Shown here one piece after another: positions 10,879-20,568 of a stretch of 64,000 nucleotides of DNA (the stretch's first letter is position 1; each line of letters opens with the position of its first letter). This DNA comes from Chloroflexota bacterium (GTDB lineage Bacteria > Chloroflexota > Dehalococcoidia > Lucifugimonadales > UBA3495): contig JAPPLU010000026.1 of the NCBI GenBank assembly GCA_028874075.1, positions 1 to 64,000 on the forward strand. The letters run 5' to 3'. The notes beneath the pieces were generated by a model. The model saw only the letters and a list, made by a program, of their open reading frames with translations. It was not told where the DNA came from and searched no databases. Position numbers and translations under genes: made by a program.

Positions 10879-11739
10879 ATGGCAGATATCTACACCCTGG
10901 GCGCAGGTACTCCTACTCCCACCCCCACCAGGTTTGGCAGTTCCCACGTTATCAAGCTGGGCGAACAGTTCTTGATGTTCGACTGCGGGCCGGCTACGAC
11001 CCACAAGCTGGTCAAGGCAGGTCTGTTCCCTACTCAGATCGACTACCTGTTTTTCACCCACCATCACTTCGACCACGACATCGACTACCCTTGCTTCCTG
11101 CTTTGCCGCTGGGACCAGAGCATCGGCAAGGAAAATCAACTGCAAGTCTTTGGTCCCGATTTGACCGAAAAAATCACGGAGGGCATCATCGGGGAGAATG
11201 GCCTCTTTTCTCACGACTGGAAGGCCCGAGTGAATCACCCTCTCAGCCAGCAGGTGTTTGTCAACCGGGGAGGCACCCTGCCCCGGCCCGTCCCTGAGGT
11301 TGCAGCGAAAGACGTGGGAGTAGGCAAGGTGTACAGCGGTCCCGATTGGGAAATAACCGCCGCCGCCGCTGAACACGTTCAACCCTGGCTTGACTCTCTG
11401 GCTTACCGGGTGGACTCGCCCGAAGGCAGCGTGGTCTTTACCGGCGACACCCAGCCCTGCGATTCGGTCACTCAATTGGCCCGGAATGCGGACATGATGC
11501 TCTGCATGTGCTGGGACGATCAGGCGGTGATGGATTCCAATGGAGAATATACGGGCCAGTGCGGCACTACCGGCGCGGCGCGCATGGCCCAGGCCGCCGG
11601 TGTAAAGAAGCTTGTCCTGGTGCACGTTGGGCCACACCTGTCGGCCCATGGCCCAATGGAGCAGGGCATCGGCGATATCAGCCGAATTTACGACGGGGAG
11701 ATTGTCTTTTCCGAGGAACTAATGCGGATTTCCCTTTAG
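10879..11739 (+). CDS. Metallo-beta-lactamase fold hydrolase
   Basis: 286 residues starting MADIYTLGAGTPTPTPTRFG; this ATG follows GAAGGGG, whereas the longer in-frame start has no site. The metal-binding motif is HHHFDHD at residues 61-67, and VVFTGDTQPC supplies the distal Asp. The fold and the early G(A)GTPTPTPTRFGSS signature resemble ribonuclease Z/arylsulfatase-type members. The His after the last strand (LVLVHVGPHL) is also present. The substrate cannot be told from sequence. It is convergent with the GMC oxidoreductase. Confidence 0.85.
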   Translation: MADIYTLGAGTPTPTPTRFGSSHVIKLGEQFLMFDCGPATTHKLVKAGLFPTQIDYLFFTHHHFDHDIDYPCFLLCRWDQSIGKENQLQVFGPDLTEKITEGIIGENGLFSHDWKARVNHPLSQQVFVNRGGTLPRPVPEVAAKDVGVGKVYSGPDWEITAAAAEHVQPWLDSLAYRVDSPEGSVVFTGDTQPCDSVTQLARNADMMLCMCWDDQAVMDSNGEYTGQCGTTGAARMAQAAGVKKLVLVHVGPHLSAHGPMEQGIGDISRIYDGEIVFSEELMRISL

Positions 11740-11758
11740 CAGGGCAGCCGGTCCACCG

Positions 11759-13288
11759 CTAATTCCCTTCCTTGATCAGGTCGGCCGCTCGCTCAGCCAT
11801 CATGATAGTGGTGGCGTTGGTGTTGGCCCGGGTGATTTCCGGCATCGCCGAAGCATCAATAACTCGGAGTCCCTGCAGGCCATGCACCTGGCAGTACTGG
11901 TCCACCACCGCCATCGGGTCGGACGCCAGCCCCATCCGGCAAGTAACAGACGTATGGCCAGCGATGCCTGAATTTCCCTGCAGCCAGTAGTCCAGGGCAA
12001 CGTCGTCGGATAGGACTTCGTCGGTAGGCGCTATACGTTCTCCCAATAGTCCCTCAAATGCCGAATGCTGGAAAATCTTCGCACACTGGCGCACCGCCGA
12101 GCGCAACCGCTCCCGGTCGAGGGGATCAGTTAGAAACCGGTATTCCAAACGCGGCTGGACCGCCACTTCAGGCGAGGTCAACGTCAACTCCCCCTGGCTG
12201 AGGGGCAGTTCCAGCCGGCAGCCTATGCGAATGTCCGTAGTGGCTGCGCTTTCCGGGTATGAAGTGGTTGGCTGCACCTGGATGTCGTTCCGATAGTCCG
12301 AACCCTCTGCGGTGAACCGCAGCCCCACCTGGTTGCGCGGCGCATCCGGCGCGGGCCGTTCTCCTTCCACCAGGGGGTACCTGAGCGATACCGACGGGTG
12401 ATTTTTCATGTTCTGCCCTACACCGGGCAGGTTGTGGACAATGGGAATGTCCAGTTCCGCCAGGCGGCGAGACGGTCCCACCCCCGAAAGCATCAGCAGC
12501 TGGGGAGATGCTATGGCCCCTGCGCTGAGAATAATCTCTTCCCCCTCTACGACGAACACCTCATCACCGCTCATCACCTCTACGCCCGTGGCCCGCTTGC
12601 CTTCAAACACCACCCGCCGAACCTGCACGTTGGGCCGGATCGTAAGGTTCAGGCGGTGCCGGCAGTCGTTCAAATAGGTCAACGCGGTGCTCATCCGAAT
12701 TCCGCCGGGGTTGTTCAGCGGGAACGCGCCCACGCCGGTGGCTTCTGGATTGTTCATGTCTGAGTCTTCGGGAAAGCCCAGGCCGGCGCACGCCTGGTAG
12801 AAAGCTGCCTGTATGGGAAGCCAGGTGTCTTGGGGATGCCGCCATACAGGAATGGGCCCGTCGGTGCCGTGGAAGTCGTCCTGAATGTTGGTATCGCTTT
12901 CCAGTCGGCGAAAATAGGGCAGCACTTGCAGGTAGCTCCAGCGGTCATTTCCCGCAGCGGCCCAGGAGTCGAAGTCCTCCGGCAAGCCCCGGAGGAAGAT
13001 TTGGTGGTTAATGGCGCTGGTGCCACCGGTAACCCGACCCCTGGCCACCAGGGCCGGTTCGGGCCGCTGGGGAGTGGATTCCCCCATGAAGGACCAGTTA
13101 TGCGGGGCGTCTTTCTCGGAAGCAGCCTGGTTAAGGTCATGCTTCAACTCTGCCGGCATGTTGTCAGGATCCGGGTAGTCCGGACCCGCCTCCAGCAGCA
13201 GCACCGACCGGTTGACATCCTCACTCAATCGGTTAGCCAAAACGCACCCGGCAGACCCGGCGCCCGCAATTATCACGTCATATTTCAT
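11759..13288 (-). CDS. GMC family FAD-dependent oxidoreductase
   Basis: A 509-residue glucose-methanol-choline oxidoreductase, the family of choline dehydrogenase and alcohol oxidases. The N-terminal dinucleotide-binding motif is IIAGAGSAGCVLANRL. The middle carries the GMC signature (GGTSAINHQIFLRG). The C-terminus has the active-site His (GIAGHTSVTCRMG) and the NTNATT motif with the paired Asn. Full length, no lesions. The alcohol substrate is unknown. Stop is TAG, showing amber is a normal terminator in this genome. Confidence 0.92.
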   Translation of the reverse strand: MKYDVIIAGAGSAGCVLANRLSEDVNRSVLLLEAGPDYPDPDNMPAELKHDLNQAASEKDAPHNWSFMGESTPQRPEPALVARGRVTGGTSAINHQIFLRGLPEDFDSWAAAGNDRWSYLQVLPYFRRLESDTNIQDDFHGTDGPIPVWRHPQDTWLPIQAAFYQACAGLGFPEDSDMNNPEATGVGAFPLNNPGGIRMSTALTYLNDCRHRLNLTIRPNVQVRRVVFEGKRATGVEVMSGDEVFVVEGEEIILSAGAIASPQLLMLSGVGPSRRLAELDIPIVHNLPGVGQNMKNHPSVSLRYPLVEGERPAPDAPRNQVGLRFTAEGSDYRNDIQVQPTTSYPESAATTDIRIGCRLELPLSQGELTLTSPEVAVQPRLEYRFLTDPLDRERLRSAVRQCAKIFQHSAFEGLLGERIAPTDEVLSDDVALDYWLQGNSGIAGHTSVTCRMGLASDPMAVVDQYCQVHGLQGLRVIDASAMPEITRANTNATTIMMAERAADLIKEGN

Positions 13289-13342
13289 TCGCTACCTGGC
13301 TCCCTTGGTGGGGTGTAGTCGAGACAGTAGTGGCATCCATGC

Positions 13343-14242
13343 TCAGTCAGGGACACCCCTTTGGTCGCCCCGTTCTATGCTGATCATCAGTTCGCAGCCC
13401 GATGAGGCGTCGCTGCCCTCGCTGCCGTTGCATTCGTCCTCATGCCCCTCGCCGCCGTCCAGGAAGTCGTCCCCATAGTGGCCAATAAGGGCATCGTTGC
13501 CTTCCTTTCCTTGCAGGACGTCGTGCCCGCCAAAGGCCAGCAGGGCGTCGTTGCCCTTGCCCCCGATAAGAACGTCATTTGCGACGCTGCCGAGGATAAT
13601 ATCTCGTCGATAGAAGCCGAAAAGTATCGCCAGCAGGTCGTCTTCCTCCGGCACCACGTCTGCCCCCAACAGGATGTTGTCACCGTCGTTTCCGGAAAGA
13701 AAGTCCCCTCCGGCCTGTCCAATTAGCAAGTCCTCGGAATCGTCCCCTCGCAGAAAGTCGTTGCCGGACCCGCCAATCAGTTGGTCGACACCATCACCAC
13801 CCAGCAGGTAGTCATCGCCCGGTCCGCCGAAGATAAGGTTGTTGCCGGAACCTGCGCACAGGATGTCATGTCCGCCCTTGCCGTCTATACGGTCGTCGCC
13901 GGCGCGCCCCAGTATAACATCGTTGCCGTCCGTGCCAACGAGGATGTCGTCTCCGGGCCCTCCTACCAGGGTGGCAAGAGCGCCGAGTCAATACACGTGC
14001 TCCTGCTCGTCCACGTCGTCCTGGGGGACATAGCCCGGCGGGCCGGGATCGTCATCCAGCCAATAGCTTGCGGTGGCTTCATACCGGGTATAAGTCTCCC
14101 ACGCCGGCGCCGCTGCTCCGGCCCTGGTCTCGTTGGCGTTCCACACCAGGACGGCGGAAGCGACAAGAAAAACGGCACAGATGAGCAACGCCATCCGAAT
14201 GAGGTGAGCAGAAAAACGGGTGGAGATTTTCACTTCACGCAA
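13343..14242 (-). pseudogene. RTX-type calcium-binding repeat protein, broken
   Basis: The N-terminus MREVKISTRFSAHLIRMALLICAVFLVASAVLVW has a signal/anchor helix. After the linker the frame meets TGA at 13988-13990 and continues in frame as LGALATLVGGPGDDILVGTDGNDVILG, so Arg CGA-to-TGA is likely. Near 13905-13915 the frame shifts by one base, then many GGxGxDxLxG nonapeptides follow (GSGNNLIFGGPGDDYLLGGDG; GGKGNDALLAFGGHDVLQGKEGND). Such repeats form Ca2+-binding beta-rolls in secreted proteins. Total about 300 residues. Two lesions suggest a pseudogene. Confidence 0.75.
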
Positions 14243-14424
14243 AAAGCTTGTTCGGATTTCGAAGAATTGTCCTGTTTAGGCATTTGTCTCACTGCCTGGA
14301 TGGTATTATATCCGCACTGTAAGTGATTCCGATAGCAGGTACAAGGTTGGGCTCTCAATTCTGGTTTCGTCCGGTGTCCGAATGAAATTATGTCCTTTGG
14401 GGTTGGTTCGCTGGTGAGGAAATA

Positions 14425-15996
14425 ATGGTGGATTTGAAGATTGAAAATGGACAGGTCATAGACGGCAGCGGCAGCCCCGGCTTTTTCGCCACGGTGCTGG
14501 TAGATGGGGAGGTAGTTACCATTTGGCGAGGCGATGCCGGCCACATCGAATCGGCCCAGACTATTGATGCCACGGGCCACGTTGTCTGCCCGGGATTCAT
14601 CGACCTGCACTCCCACGCCGGCCTGACCATACTGGGTGAACCTCATCACGACCCCAAAGTGCGGCAGGGGGTAACCACTGAACTGGTGGGAATTGACGGC
14701 ATTTCCCACGCCCCCTTCAAGACTCAGGAAGAGCTGCACCGATACATCTGGCTGGACTCCGGTCTAAATGGTTACCCGCCCATGCCGGCCGACTGGCTTA
14801 CCGTTGCCGAATTGCTGTCCAGGTACGACAACTCCATTGCGATAAACATTGCCTACATCCTTGGCAACGCTCCCGTACGCATTTGGGGTGTGGGTTGGAA
14901 CGACCGTCCCGCTTCGGCCGCCGAGATGGAAGACATGAAAGCGGTAATCCGTGAAGCCATGGAAGAGGGGGCTTGGGGGCTTTCCACGGGATTGGACTAT
15001 CCGCCCGGCTCTTACGCCGACACTTCCGAACTGGCAGAACTGTCTGCTGTGACGGCATCCCTGGGCGGCTTTTATCACACTCATACCAGGGCCAGCCTCC
15101 GCTCCCAGGGATTGCTGGCTCCCTGGGAGGAGGCCCTGGAGATCGGCCGCCGCAGTGGCTGTCCCATTCATCTGACCCACTACCGCCAGAGCGCCCAGGG
15201 TTCTGGCAGCCACCTCGACTACCTGGGCCTGGTTGAGAAGGGGAGAGATGAGGGCATGGACGTAACATTTGACTGTTACACCTATCCCTATTCGGGAACC
15301 ACCGTTACCATAGGCCTGCCTCACTGGGCCAAGGATGGCGGGCCGGAACGTTTGATGGCCGCTCTGCAGGATGCCGACGACCGGGCCAGGATGAAGCGGG
15401 AAGTGTTGCCCGAGCGACTGGAAGGGAACTGGCTGACCAACTTTACCCAGCCGCAGAATAAACAGTATGAAGGCAGATTGATTACGGACATTGGAGAAAT
15501 GAGAGGCCAGGACCCGGCTGATGCCCTGTTTGACCTGCTTTTCGAGGAAAACCTGGGCATATCCACGGTGGGCCTTGGCACCAACCCCCAGACCCTGCCT
15601 GCTTTCGTCTCACACCCATACGGCATGATAGCCAGCGATGCCATTCTCTTCGGGGAATACCCCAACCCCCGTACCTACGGGTGCTTTCCCATTGTTCTCG
15701 CAGAATTCGTGCGTGCTGAGAAACACTTGAGATTACCGGAAGCCATCCGCAAGATGACCTCCTTCCCTGCCCAGAGGCTTGGCCTCGCCGGCCGTGGCCT
15801 TCTGCGCGACGGTTTCAAAGCAGATATAGTGGTTTTCAACCCGGATACAGTTAAAACCTACGCGACCCGGGAAGACCCGAAGCACTATCCCGTGGGAATC
15901 GAGTATGTGATAGTCAACGGGCGAGTGGTCATAGACCGGGGAGAAAATACTGGCGCCCTGCCCGGACGTTCCCTGAGGCGGGGCAGGAAAGACTAA
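14425..15996 (+). CDS. D-aminoacylase / N-acyl-D-amino-acid deacylase family amidohydrolase
   Basis: A 523-residue metal-dependent amidohydrolase starting MVDLKIENGQVIDGSG after GAGGAAATA. The metal-site motif PGFIDLHSHAGL (His62, His64) opens the barrel; later His residues occur in GGFYHTHTRAS and IHLTHYRQSA. The C-terminus closes the beta-sandwich with AGRGLLRDGFKADIVVFNPDTV. The family hydrolyses N-acyl-D-amino acids or cyclic amides; the exact substrate is unknown. It is divergent from the RTX gene and upstream of the cytochrome gene in the same direction. Confidence 0.88.
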   Translation: MVDLKIENGQVIDGSGSPGFFATVLVDGEVVTIWRGDAGHIESAQTIDATGHVVCPGFIDLHSHAGLTILGEPHHDPKVRQGVTTELVGIDGISHAPFKTQEELHRYIWLDSGLNGYPPMPADWLTVAELLSRYDNSIAINIAYILGNAPVRIWGVGWNDRPASAAEMEDMKAVIREAMEEGAWGLSTGLDYPPGSYADTSELAELSAVTASLGGFYHTHTRASLRSQGLLAPWEEALEIGRRSGCPIHLTHYRQSAQGSGSHLDYLGLVEKGRDEGMDVTFDCYTYPYSGTTVTIGLPHWAKDGGPERLMAALQDADDRARMKREVLPERLEGNWLTNFTQPQNKQYEGRLITDIGEMRGQDPADALFDLLFEENLGISTVGLGTNPQTLPAFVSHPYGMIASDAILFGEYPNPRTYGCFPIVLAEFVRAEKHLRLPEAIRKMTSFPAQRLGLAGRGLLRDGFKADIVVFNPDTVKTYATREDPKHYPVGIEYVIVNGRVVIDRGENTGALPGRSLRRGRKD

Positions 15997-16036
15997 TTCC
16001 CCTTTTGTTTCGTATGGAGATGTTAGGACTACCTGA

Positions 16037-16485
16037 ATGAGTTGTTACCGGTGCCGTGTACGCTGGCTCATAGTCACCGTAATGGGGGTTCTGGCTGCAA
16101 TGGGCTGTGCCGGAATGGAGAATCCCTCCCCCATGCCTCTCAAGACCCCCACTCCTGATCCCCCGAACGGTTCGGCCAACCACGGAGGCTCCCCTGAATA
16201 TTTGGCAGGAATGAACTTGTTCCAGGAGAACTGCTCTCAGTGCCATGGGCAAAAGGGGACCGGCAGCGATCAGGGGCCCCATTGATTCACGAAGTCTACT
16301 CTTCCTACCATCACCCGGACTTCGCCTTCCGCGTTGCCATTAAGAGGGGCGTCCAGGCACACCACTGGAATTTCGGCAATATGCCGCCCGTCCCAGGCCT
16401 CTCCGAAGAAGAGGTTGAAGATATCATCTGCTACGTTCGGTCTCTTCAAAGGGACAGTGGCATGCCCGTTGCCGTGGCCTGTTAA
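16037..16485 (+). pseudogene. Lipoprotein-like cytochrome c, frameshifted
   Basis: The first 80 residues have a hydrophobic signal (WLIVTVMGVLAAMGC, possible lipobox Cys), a Pro/Thr linker and a haem-binding CSQCH in the context NLFQENCSQCHGQKGTG. The frame then stops at TGA 16283-16285. The next frame continues the class I cytochrome c fold: PLIHEVYSSYHHPDFAFRVAIKRG...GNMPPVPGLSEEEVEDIICYVRSLQ, including the Met ligand (NMPPVPGLS). One C lost from the GGGGCCCC run near 16273-16280 accounts for the break. It may be a real mutation or an assembly homopolymer error. Confidence 0.8.
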
Positions 16486-16509
16486 TGGCCTGGCAGTCGG
16501 TTGTGCAGT

Positions 16510-17889
16510 TCAGTGCAGCGGCCCTGGCGGCAACTTGACCGGGAAGGGAACGTTAGGGTACTTGTCCACCAGTCGGCCCCAGACTGCATGACTGATTCTC
16601 TCAGCCCTCCGGATGATATCTTCCTCGTCGATGGTTAGCGCTTTTCCGTCTTTCAGCAGCCATCTCCCTTTCACCATGACCCCGGAAATATCAGCCGGCT
16701 GGCCGTTATGAACAAATCCGGCGACGATCCGCAATGTTGGCACCAGATGGGCCTTGAACGTGTCGACCATGAACAGGTCGGCTTCCTTTCCTACTTCCAA
16801 TGCCCCAGTCTTCTCGCCAATTCCCAGGATTTGCGCTCCTCCATGCGAGGCCCATTCCAGCACGTCTTCTGGTTGGGGCCACATCTCGTCGTTGCGGCGG
16901 ACCCGCTCGTGAAACAGCCCCGCTCGCATCACTTCAACCATATCCTCTGCCATGTTGTCCGACCCCATCCCGATGGGGCAGCCGGCGGCTTGCAGTTCCC
17001 GTACCGGCGCGGCTGCGCCCCGGCGGGCGGCGATGGCTGCGTTGTTGGAAATGCCCACCCTGTGATGTCCCAGCAGGGACACTTCTGCCGGCGTTACGTA
17101 GCGGCAATGAGCGGCCACCAGGCGAGGCCCCAGGAATTCGCTGGCAAGAAGGTAATGGGTGGGGTTTACACCCCTGGTCCGCATTACCGCCTCTACTTCC
17201 AGACGACTTTGGGAGAGGTGAATGGTGTAGCCAATGTCCCGGTCTTCGGACATGGTCCGCACTTCCCTGAGTAGTTCAGGGGAGCAGAGTTCCGGAGCAT
17301 GAGGGGCCAGGAAGCAGGTTACCTGGCCTTCATTTCTGCCGTGCCACTTCTCTGCCAACTCGGCGCTCCGCTGCAGTCCTTCTTCCCGCCGGCTGGCCTC
17401 AAACTCAAAGGCTCCCTCTCGCATGCGGGCTGGGTTAACGTCGTTGAAGTTGTCTGCCAGCACAAGCCTCATCCCCGTGTCTGCCAGGCTTTCCGCAAAT
17501 TCGCCCACATGATCGGCTATTTCCAACAGGGTTGTGGTCCCGCTGCGAATAGCCTCCAGCACCCCCAGCGTCGCGATAACCTGACGCTCCTCCGTGGTCA
17601 ACATAGATCGAGTGGATTCGGGAAAACGCAGCGTGGTAGGAAAACCGAAGTCTTCCAGGATACCCCGGTCGGCCGTGGCCAGCAGGTGCGTGTGGCAGTT
17701 GACCAGGCCGGGGAAAACTGCCTTTCCACGGCAATCGATAACCTCTGCATTGGGGAATTGTGACTGGATCTCTGTCACGGGTCCTATCGCCGCAATTACG
17801 GTGTCCCGCACTGCCAGGGCCGAGTCATAGAGAATGGTGCGGCCATGGTCTCCCGTCACCAGGGCTGCATTGGATAAAATAGTTTCCAC
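16510..17889 (-). CDS. TRZ/ATZ/SsnA family amidohydrolase (aminohydrolase)
   Basis: 459 residues, starting at a GTG with AGAAGGAGG a few bases upstream; the longer TTG start would read through this ribosome site. PGLVNCHTHL gives the metal His pair (66, 68). Further ligands occur in YTIHLSQSR, RLVAAHCRYVT and CPIGMGSDNMAEDM (Asp). The last part is the C-terminal beta-domain (GALEVGKEADLFMVDT). The family deaminates or dechlorinates heterocycles such as guanine, cytosine and s-triazines; specificity is not determined. Confidence 0.87.
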   Translation of the reverse strand: METILSNAALVTGDHGRTILYDSALAVRDTVIAAIGPVTEIQSQFPNAEVIDCRGKAVFPGLVNCHTHLLATADRGILEDFGFPTTLRFPESTRSMLTTEERQVIATLGVLEAIRSGTTTLLEIADHVGEFAESLADTGMRLVLADNFNDVNPARMREGAFEFEASRREEGLQRSAELAEKWHGRNEGQVTCFLAPHAPELCSPELLREVRTMSEDRDIGYTIHLSQSRLEVEAVMRTRGVNPTHYLLASEFLGPRLVAAHCRYVTPAEVSLLGHHRVGISNNAAIAARRGAAAPVRELQAAGCPIGMGSDNMAEDMVEVMRAGLFHERVRRNDEMWPQPEDVLEWASHGGAQILGIGEKTGALEVGKEADLFMVDTFKAHLVPTLRIVAGFVHNGQPADISGVMVKGRWLLKDGKALTIDEEDIIRRAERISHAVWGRLVDKYPNVPFPVKLPPGPLH

Positions 17890-18008
17890 GGTACCTCCTT
17901 CTCCCACGCGCAATTTCGGTCTGGCTCGATCTTCCTTCCCATGCTGGTATCAACGGTGGGGTTGGTGTAGGATTTGGCCGAGAGCCACTAAAGCCCTGCA
18001 GGTCTGCC

Positions 18009-18800
18009 TTGAAGAACGCCTTAATCATACGCCACGCCGCGCCCGAAACCCTGGGCGCCAACCTTACCTCGATACTGGCGAAGGAAGGCTTTCGGCTGAC
18101 CCCCCTGAACCTGTTCGATTTGGCCCCGGAATACCCGCGTTTTCCCCAACCCGATCTGGGCCGGATCGAACTCATCGTGGCCCTGGGGGGGCCGCTTTCC
18201 GCCAACGACGATTTCCCTGCCCTCGAACAGGAACGAGAACTCCTGAACGAAGCCTGCCGCAACGGGATACCCGTATTTGCGGTTTGCCTGGGCGCTCAGT
18301 TGCTGTGCCGGGCGTTGGGTGGTCAGGTGCAGCCAACGGGAGGATACCAGTTCGGACTACGCAAAATCTCCGTTACCGCGGCAGGGGACGCTGACCCGGT
18401 ATTTGGCAAAGTCCGGGTTCCCCTAGTGCCGACCCTGCATGGCGAGTGTTTTTCAATTCCGGAGGGCGCCACAGCCTTGGCTGAGGGCCACATCCTGCTG
18501 CGAGATGGCAGCTACCGCAAAATAAACATGGCCTTCCGTGCCGGCAACTGCTACGCTTTCCAGTTCGAACCTCAATTGACCTACGATGAACTGGTCGTGT
18601 GGAACCGGGAAATGTACGACGACTATCTGCTCATGGGTGATAATTTCAACCCGGCTGAAGAGGCGGCCCGCAATCTGAGAGAGTTTGCCAGATTTGCTCC
18701 AGTTCATGAGACCCAGATGGGAAATATGTTTCGCGCCTTCCTGCTGAACGCCGGACTCTCCTCCACATCTGTACAGGCTGCCCCCACCCGGGAGGACTGA
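18009..18800 (+). CDS. Class I glutamine amidotransferase-like protein with altered catalytic triad
   Basis: 263 residues from a TTG start (MKNALIIRHAAPETLGANL). The fold and nucleophile elbow are present: VFAVCLGAQLLCRALGG with Cys93. In active glutaminases the second motif is FQFHPE; here it reads FQFEPQ (residues 184-189), so both the His and the Glu of the triad are replaced. Ammonia release from glutamine is therefore doubtful. It may be an inactive GMP-synthase-like domain or act as another hydrolase. The next gene starts 2 bp after the stop, implying joint translation with the ThDP enzyme. Confidence 0.8.
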   Translation: MKNALIIRHAAPETLGANLTSILAKEGFRLTPLNLFDLAPEYPRFPQPDLGRIELIVALGGPLSANDDFPALEQERELLNEACRNGIPVFAVCLGAQLLCRALGGQVQPTGGYQFGLRKISVTAAGDADPVFGKVRVPLVPTLHGECFSIPEGATALAEGHILLRDGSYRKINMAFRAGNCYAFQFEPQLTYDELVVWNREMYDDYLLMGDNFNPAEEAARNLREFARFAPVHETQMGNMFRAFLLNAGLSSTSVQAAPTRED

Positions 18801-18802
18801 AA

Positions 18803-20473
18803 ATGACCATAATGTCCGGCGCCCGCGCCTTTCTTGAAATGCTGCGTGCCGAGGGTGTCGAGATAATTTTCGGCAACCCCGGCACCAGCGAGAGCGCCAT
18901 TATGGCCCTGCTGCCCGAATACCCCGACATCCGCTACCTGCTGGCCACCCAGGAGGGCGTGGCCATGGGCATGGCCGACGGGTATTCCGTAGCTGGCAGC
19001 CGTCCCGCCGTGGTCAACCTCCACATCGAAACCGGCCTGGCCAACGGCATCAGCCTCCTGCACCACGCAATGGACGGCGGTGTCCCACTGATACTGACCG
19101 CAGGCAATAAGGACGTCAGAAAGCTCACCGAATACCGCACGGACCTTGCCGGCATGGTGAACCAGTTCACCAAGTGGAGCGTGGAGGCTACACATCCCGA
19201 GCAGATCCCTGGGATCATGCGGCGGGCCTTTCAAGAGGCAAAGAACCCACCCTCCGGCCCCGTATTCGTTGGCTTCTCCGCGAACGCGCTGGACGGCATG
19301 GCGGAGATGGCGATTGTCCCGTCGGCTCCGCCGCATTTAACGCCATCTCCCCACTTGCATGAGATTCGGGCGGCGGCCCAGTTGTTGGCCAGCGCCTCCA
19401 ATCCTTTGATCGTAGTAGGCGATCGCCTGGCCCAGGCGGAAGGAATGACCGCGGCCGTTACAGTGGCCGAGCAATGCGGGGCCGGCGTTTATGCCGCCTC
19501 CATAGCAAGAAACAATTTCCCTACCGGGCATCCTCAGTTCCTTGGGCGCGTCAATCCCACTCTGACCCCCGGTCGCCAACTGCTGACCGGTGCCGACGTT
19601 GTCCTGGCTGTTGGAGCCAACGTATTTTCGGGCTTCTTCTACTTGCCAGGCAGCAACCTCGGACCTGGCACAAAGCTCATTCACCTGGACTCGGCCCAGC
19701 GTGAGATTGGCAAAACAGAACCCACCGATGTGGCCCTGTTCGGTGACCCCAGGTTAGGCTTGGAACTGCTGACCGAAGTCCTTGAGGAGGTGATGGACCC
19801 GAAAGCCAGGGATAGGGCATTGGCCAGGCGGGCAGCCTGGCAGGAGCACACTTCCCAGGCACGCGCTGCCTGGAGTCGGCGCCTCGGCGAACGCTGGGAT
19901 GCGCGACCTATGCCCACTGAGCGAATGATGCATGAGATTTCCCAAGTCCTCCCTGAAACCGCTGTGTTGCTCGACGACTCCCTTAGTTCCAAAGACGCCC
20001 TCCACGCGGCCTTGAAATTCGATGAACCGGGGAGCTTGTACGGGGAGAGGATTGGAGCCATTGGCTGGGGAATGGGCGCAGCCCTGGGTGCAAAGCTGGC
20101 CCAACCCCACCGTCCAGTGGTGGCCGTCGTTGGCGACGGCAGTTCGATGATGACCGTCCAGGCTCTCTGGACCGCTGCCAACTACGGAATACCCGCAGTC
20201 TACCTGGTATGCAACAATCGTTCCTACCGGATTCTCAAGCTGAACATGAACATCCACCGGCAGGAGATCCTCGGAGAAAGCGTGGGCGAGGGGTTCGAAG
20301 GGTATGTGGGGATGGACTTCCCTCTCCCCCTGAACATTGCCGGCATCGCCGAGGCCATTGGCGTCTATGGCAGGACCATAAGCGACCCCGAAGACATTGG
20401 CCCTGAACTCATCAGGGCCCTGGATTCCGGAAAGCCCGCCGTCCTCGACGTGGTAATTGACGGCAGCATATAG
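18803..20473 (+). CDS. Thiamine diphosphate enzyme, acetolactate synthase / benzoylformate decarboxylase family
   Basis: 556 residues with three domains. The N-terminal PYR domain has the catalytic Glu in LLATQEGVAMGMADGY. A central Rossmann-like domain (residues about 185-320) follows. The C-terminal PP domain has the ThDP motif GDGSSMMTVQALWTAANYGIPAVYLVCNN. The family decarboxylates 2-oxo acids; the sequence resembles MdlC/IlvB-like proteins of unknown substrate more than a biosynthetic IlvB, which would sit with ilvN. Translationally close to the upstream amidotransferase-like gene. Confidence 0.87.
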   Translation: MTIMSGARAFLEMLRAEGVEIIFGNPGTSESAIMALLPEYPDIRYLLATQEGVAMGMADGYSVAGSRPAVVNLHIETGLANGISLLHHAMDGGVPLILTAGNKDVRKLTEYRTDLAGMVNQFTKWSVEATHPEQIPGIMRRAFQEAKNPPSGPVFVGFSANALDGMAEMAIVPSAPPHLTPSPHLHEIRAAAQLLASASNPLIVVGDRLAQAEGMTAAVTVAEQCGAGVYAASIARNNFPTGHPQFLGRVNPTLTPGRQLLTGADVVLAVGANVFSGFFYLPGSNLGPGTKLIHLDSAQREIGKTEPTDVALFGDPRLGLELLTEVLEEVMDPKARDRALARRAAWQEHTSQARAAWSRRLGERWDARPMPTERMMHEISQVLPETAVLLDDSLSSKDALHAALKFDEPGSLYGERIGAIGWGMGAALGAKLAQPHRPVVAVVGDGSSMMTVQALWTAANYGIPAVYLVCNNRSYRILKLNMNIHRQEILGESVGEGFEGYVGMDFPLPLNIAGIAEAIGVYGRTISDPEDIGPELIRALDSGKPAVLDVVIDGSI

Positions 20474-20568
20474 GCCTGCCTGTTCCTCCACCGCCGGGCT
20501 TTGGCCCCTTCCCATCTTGTCAGCTATAATGGCGCAAACAGCCTCGGAAAACCCTGTCGGAGCTTTCC

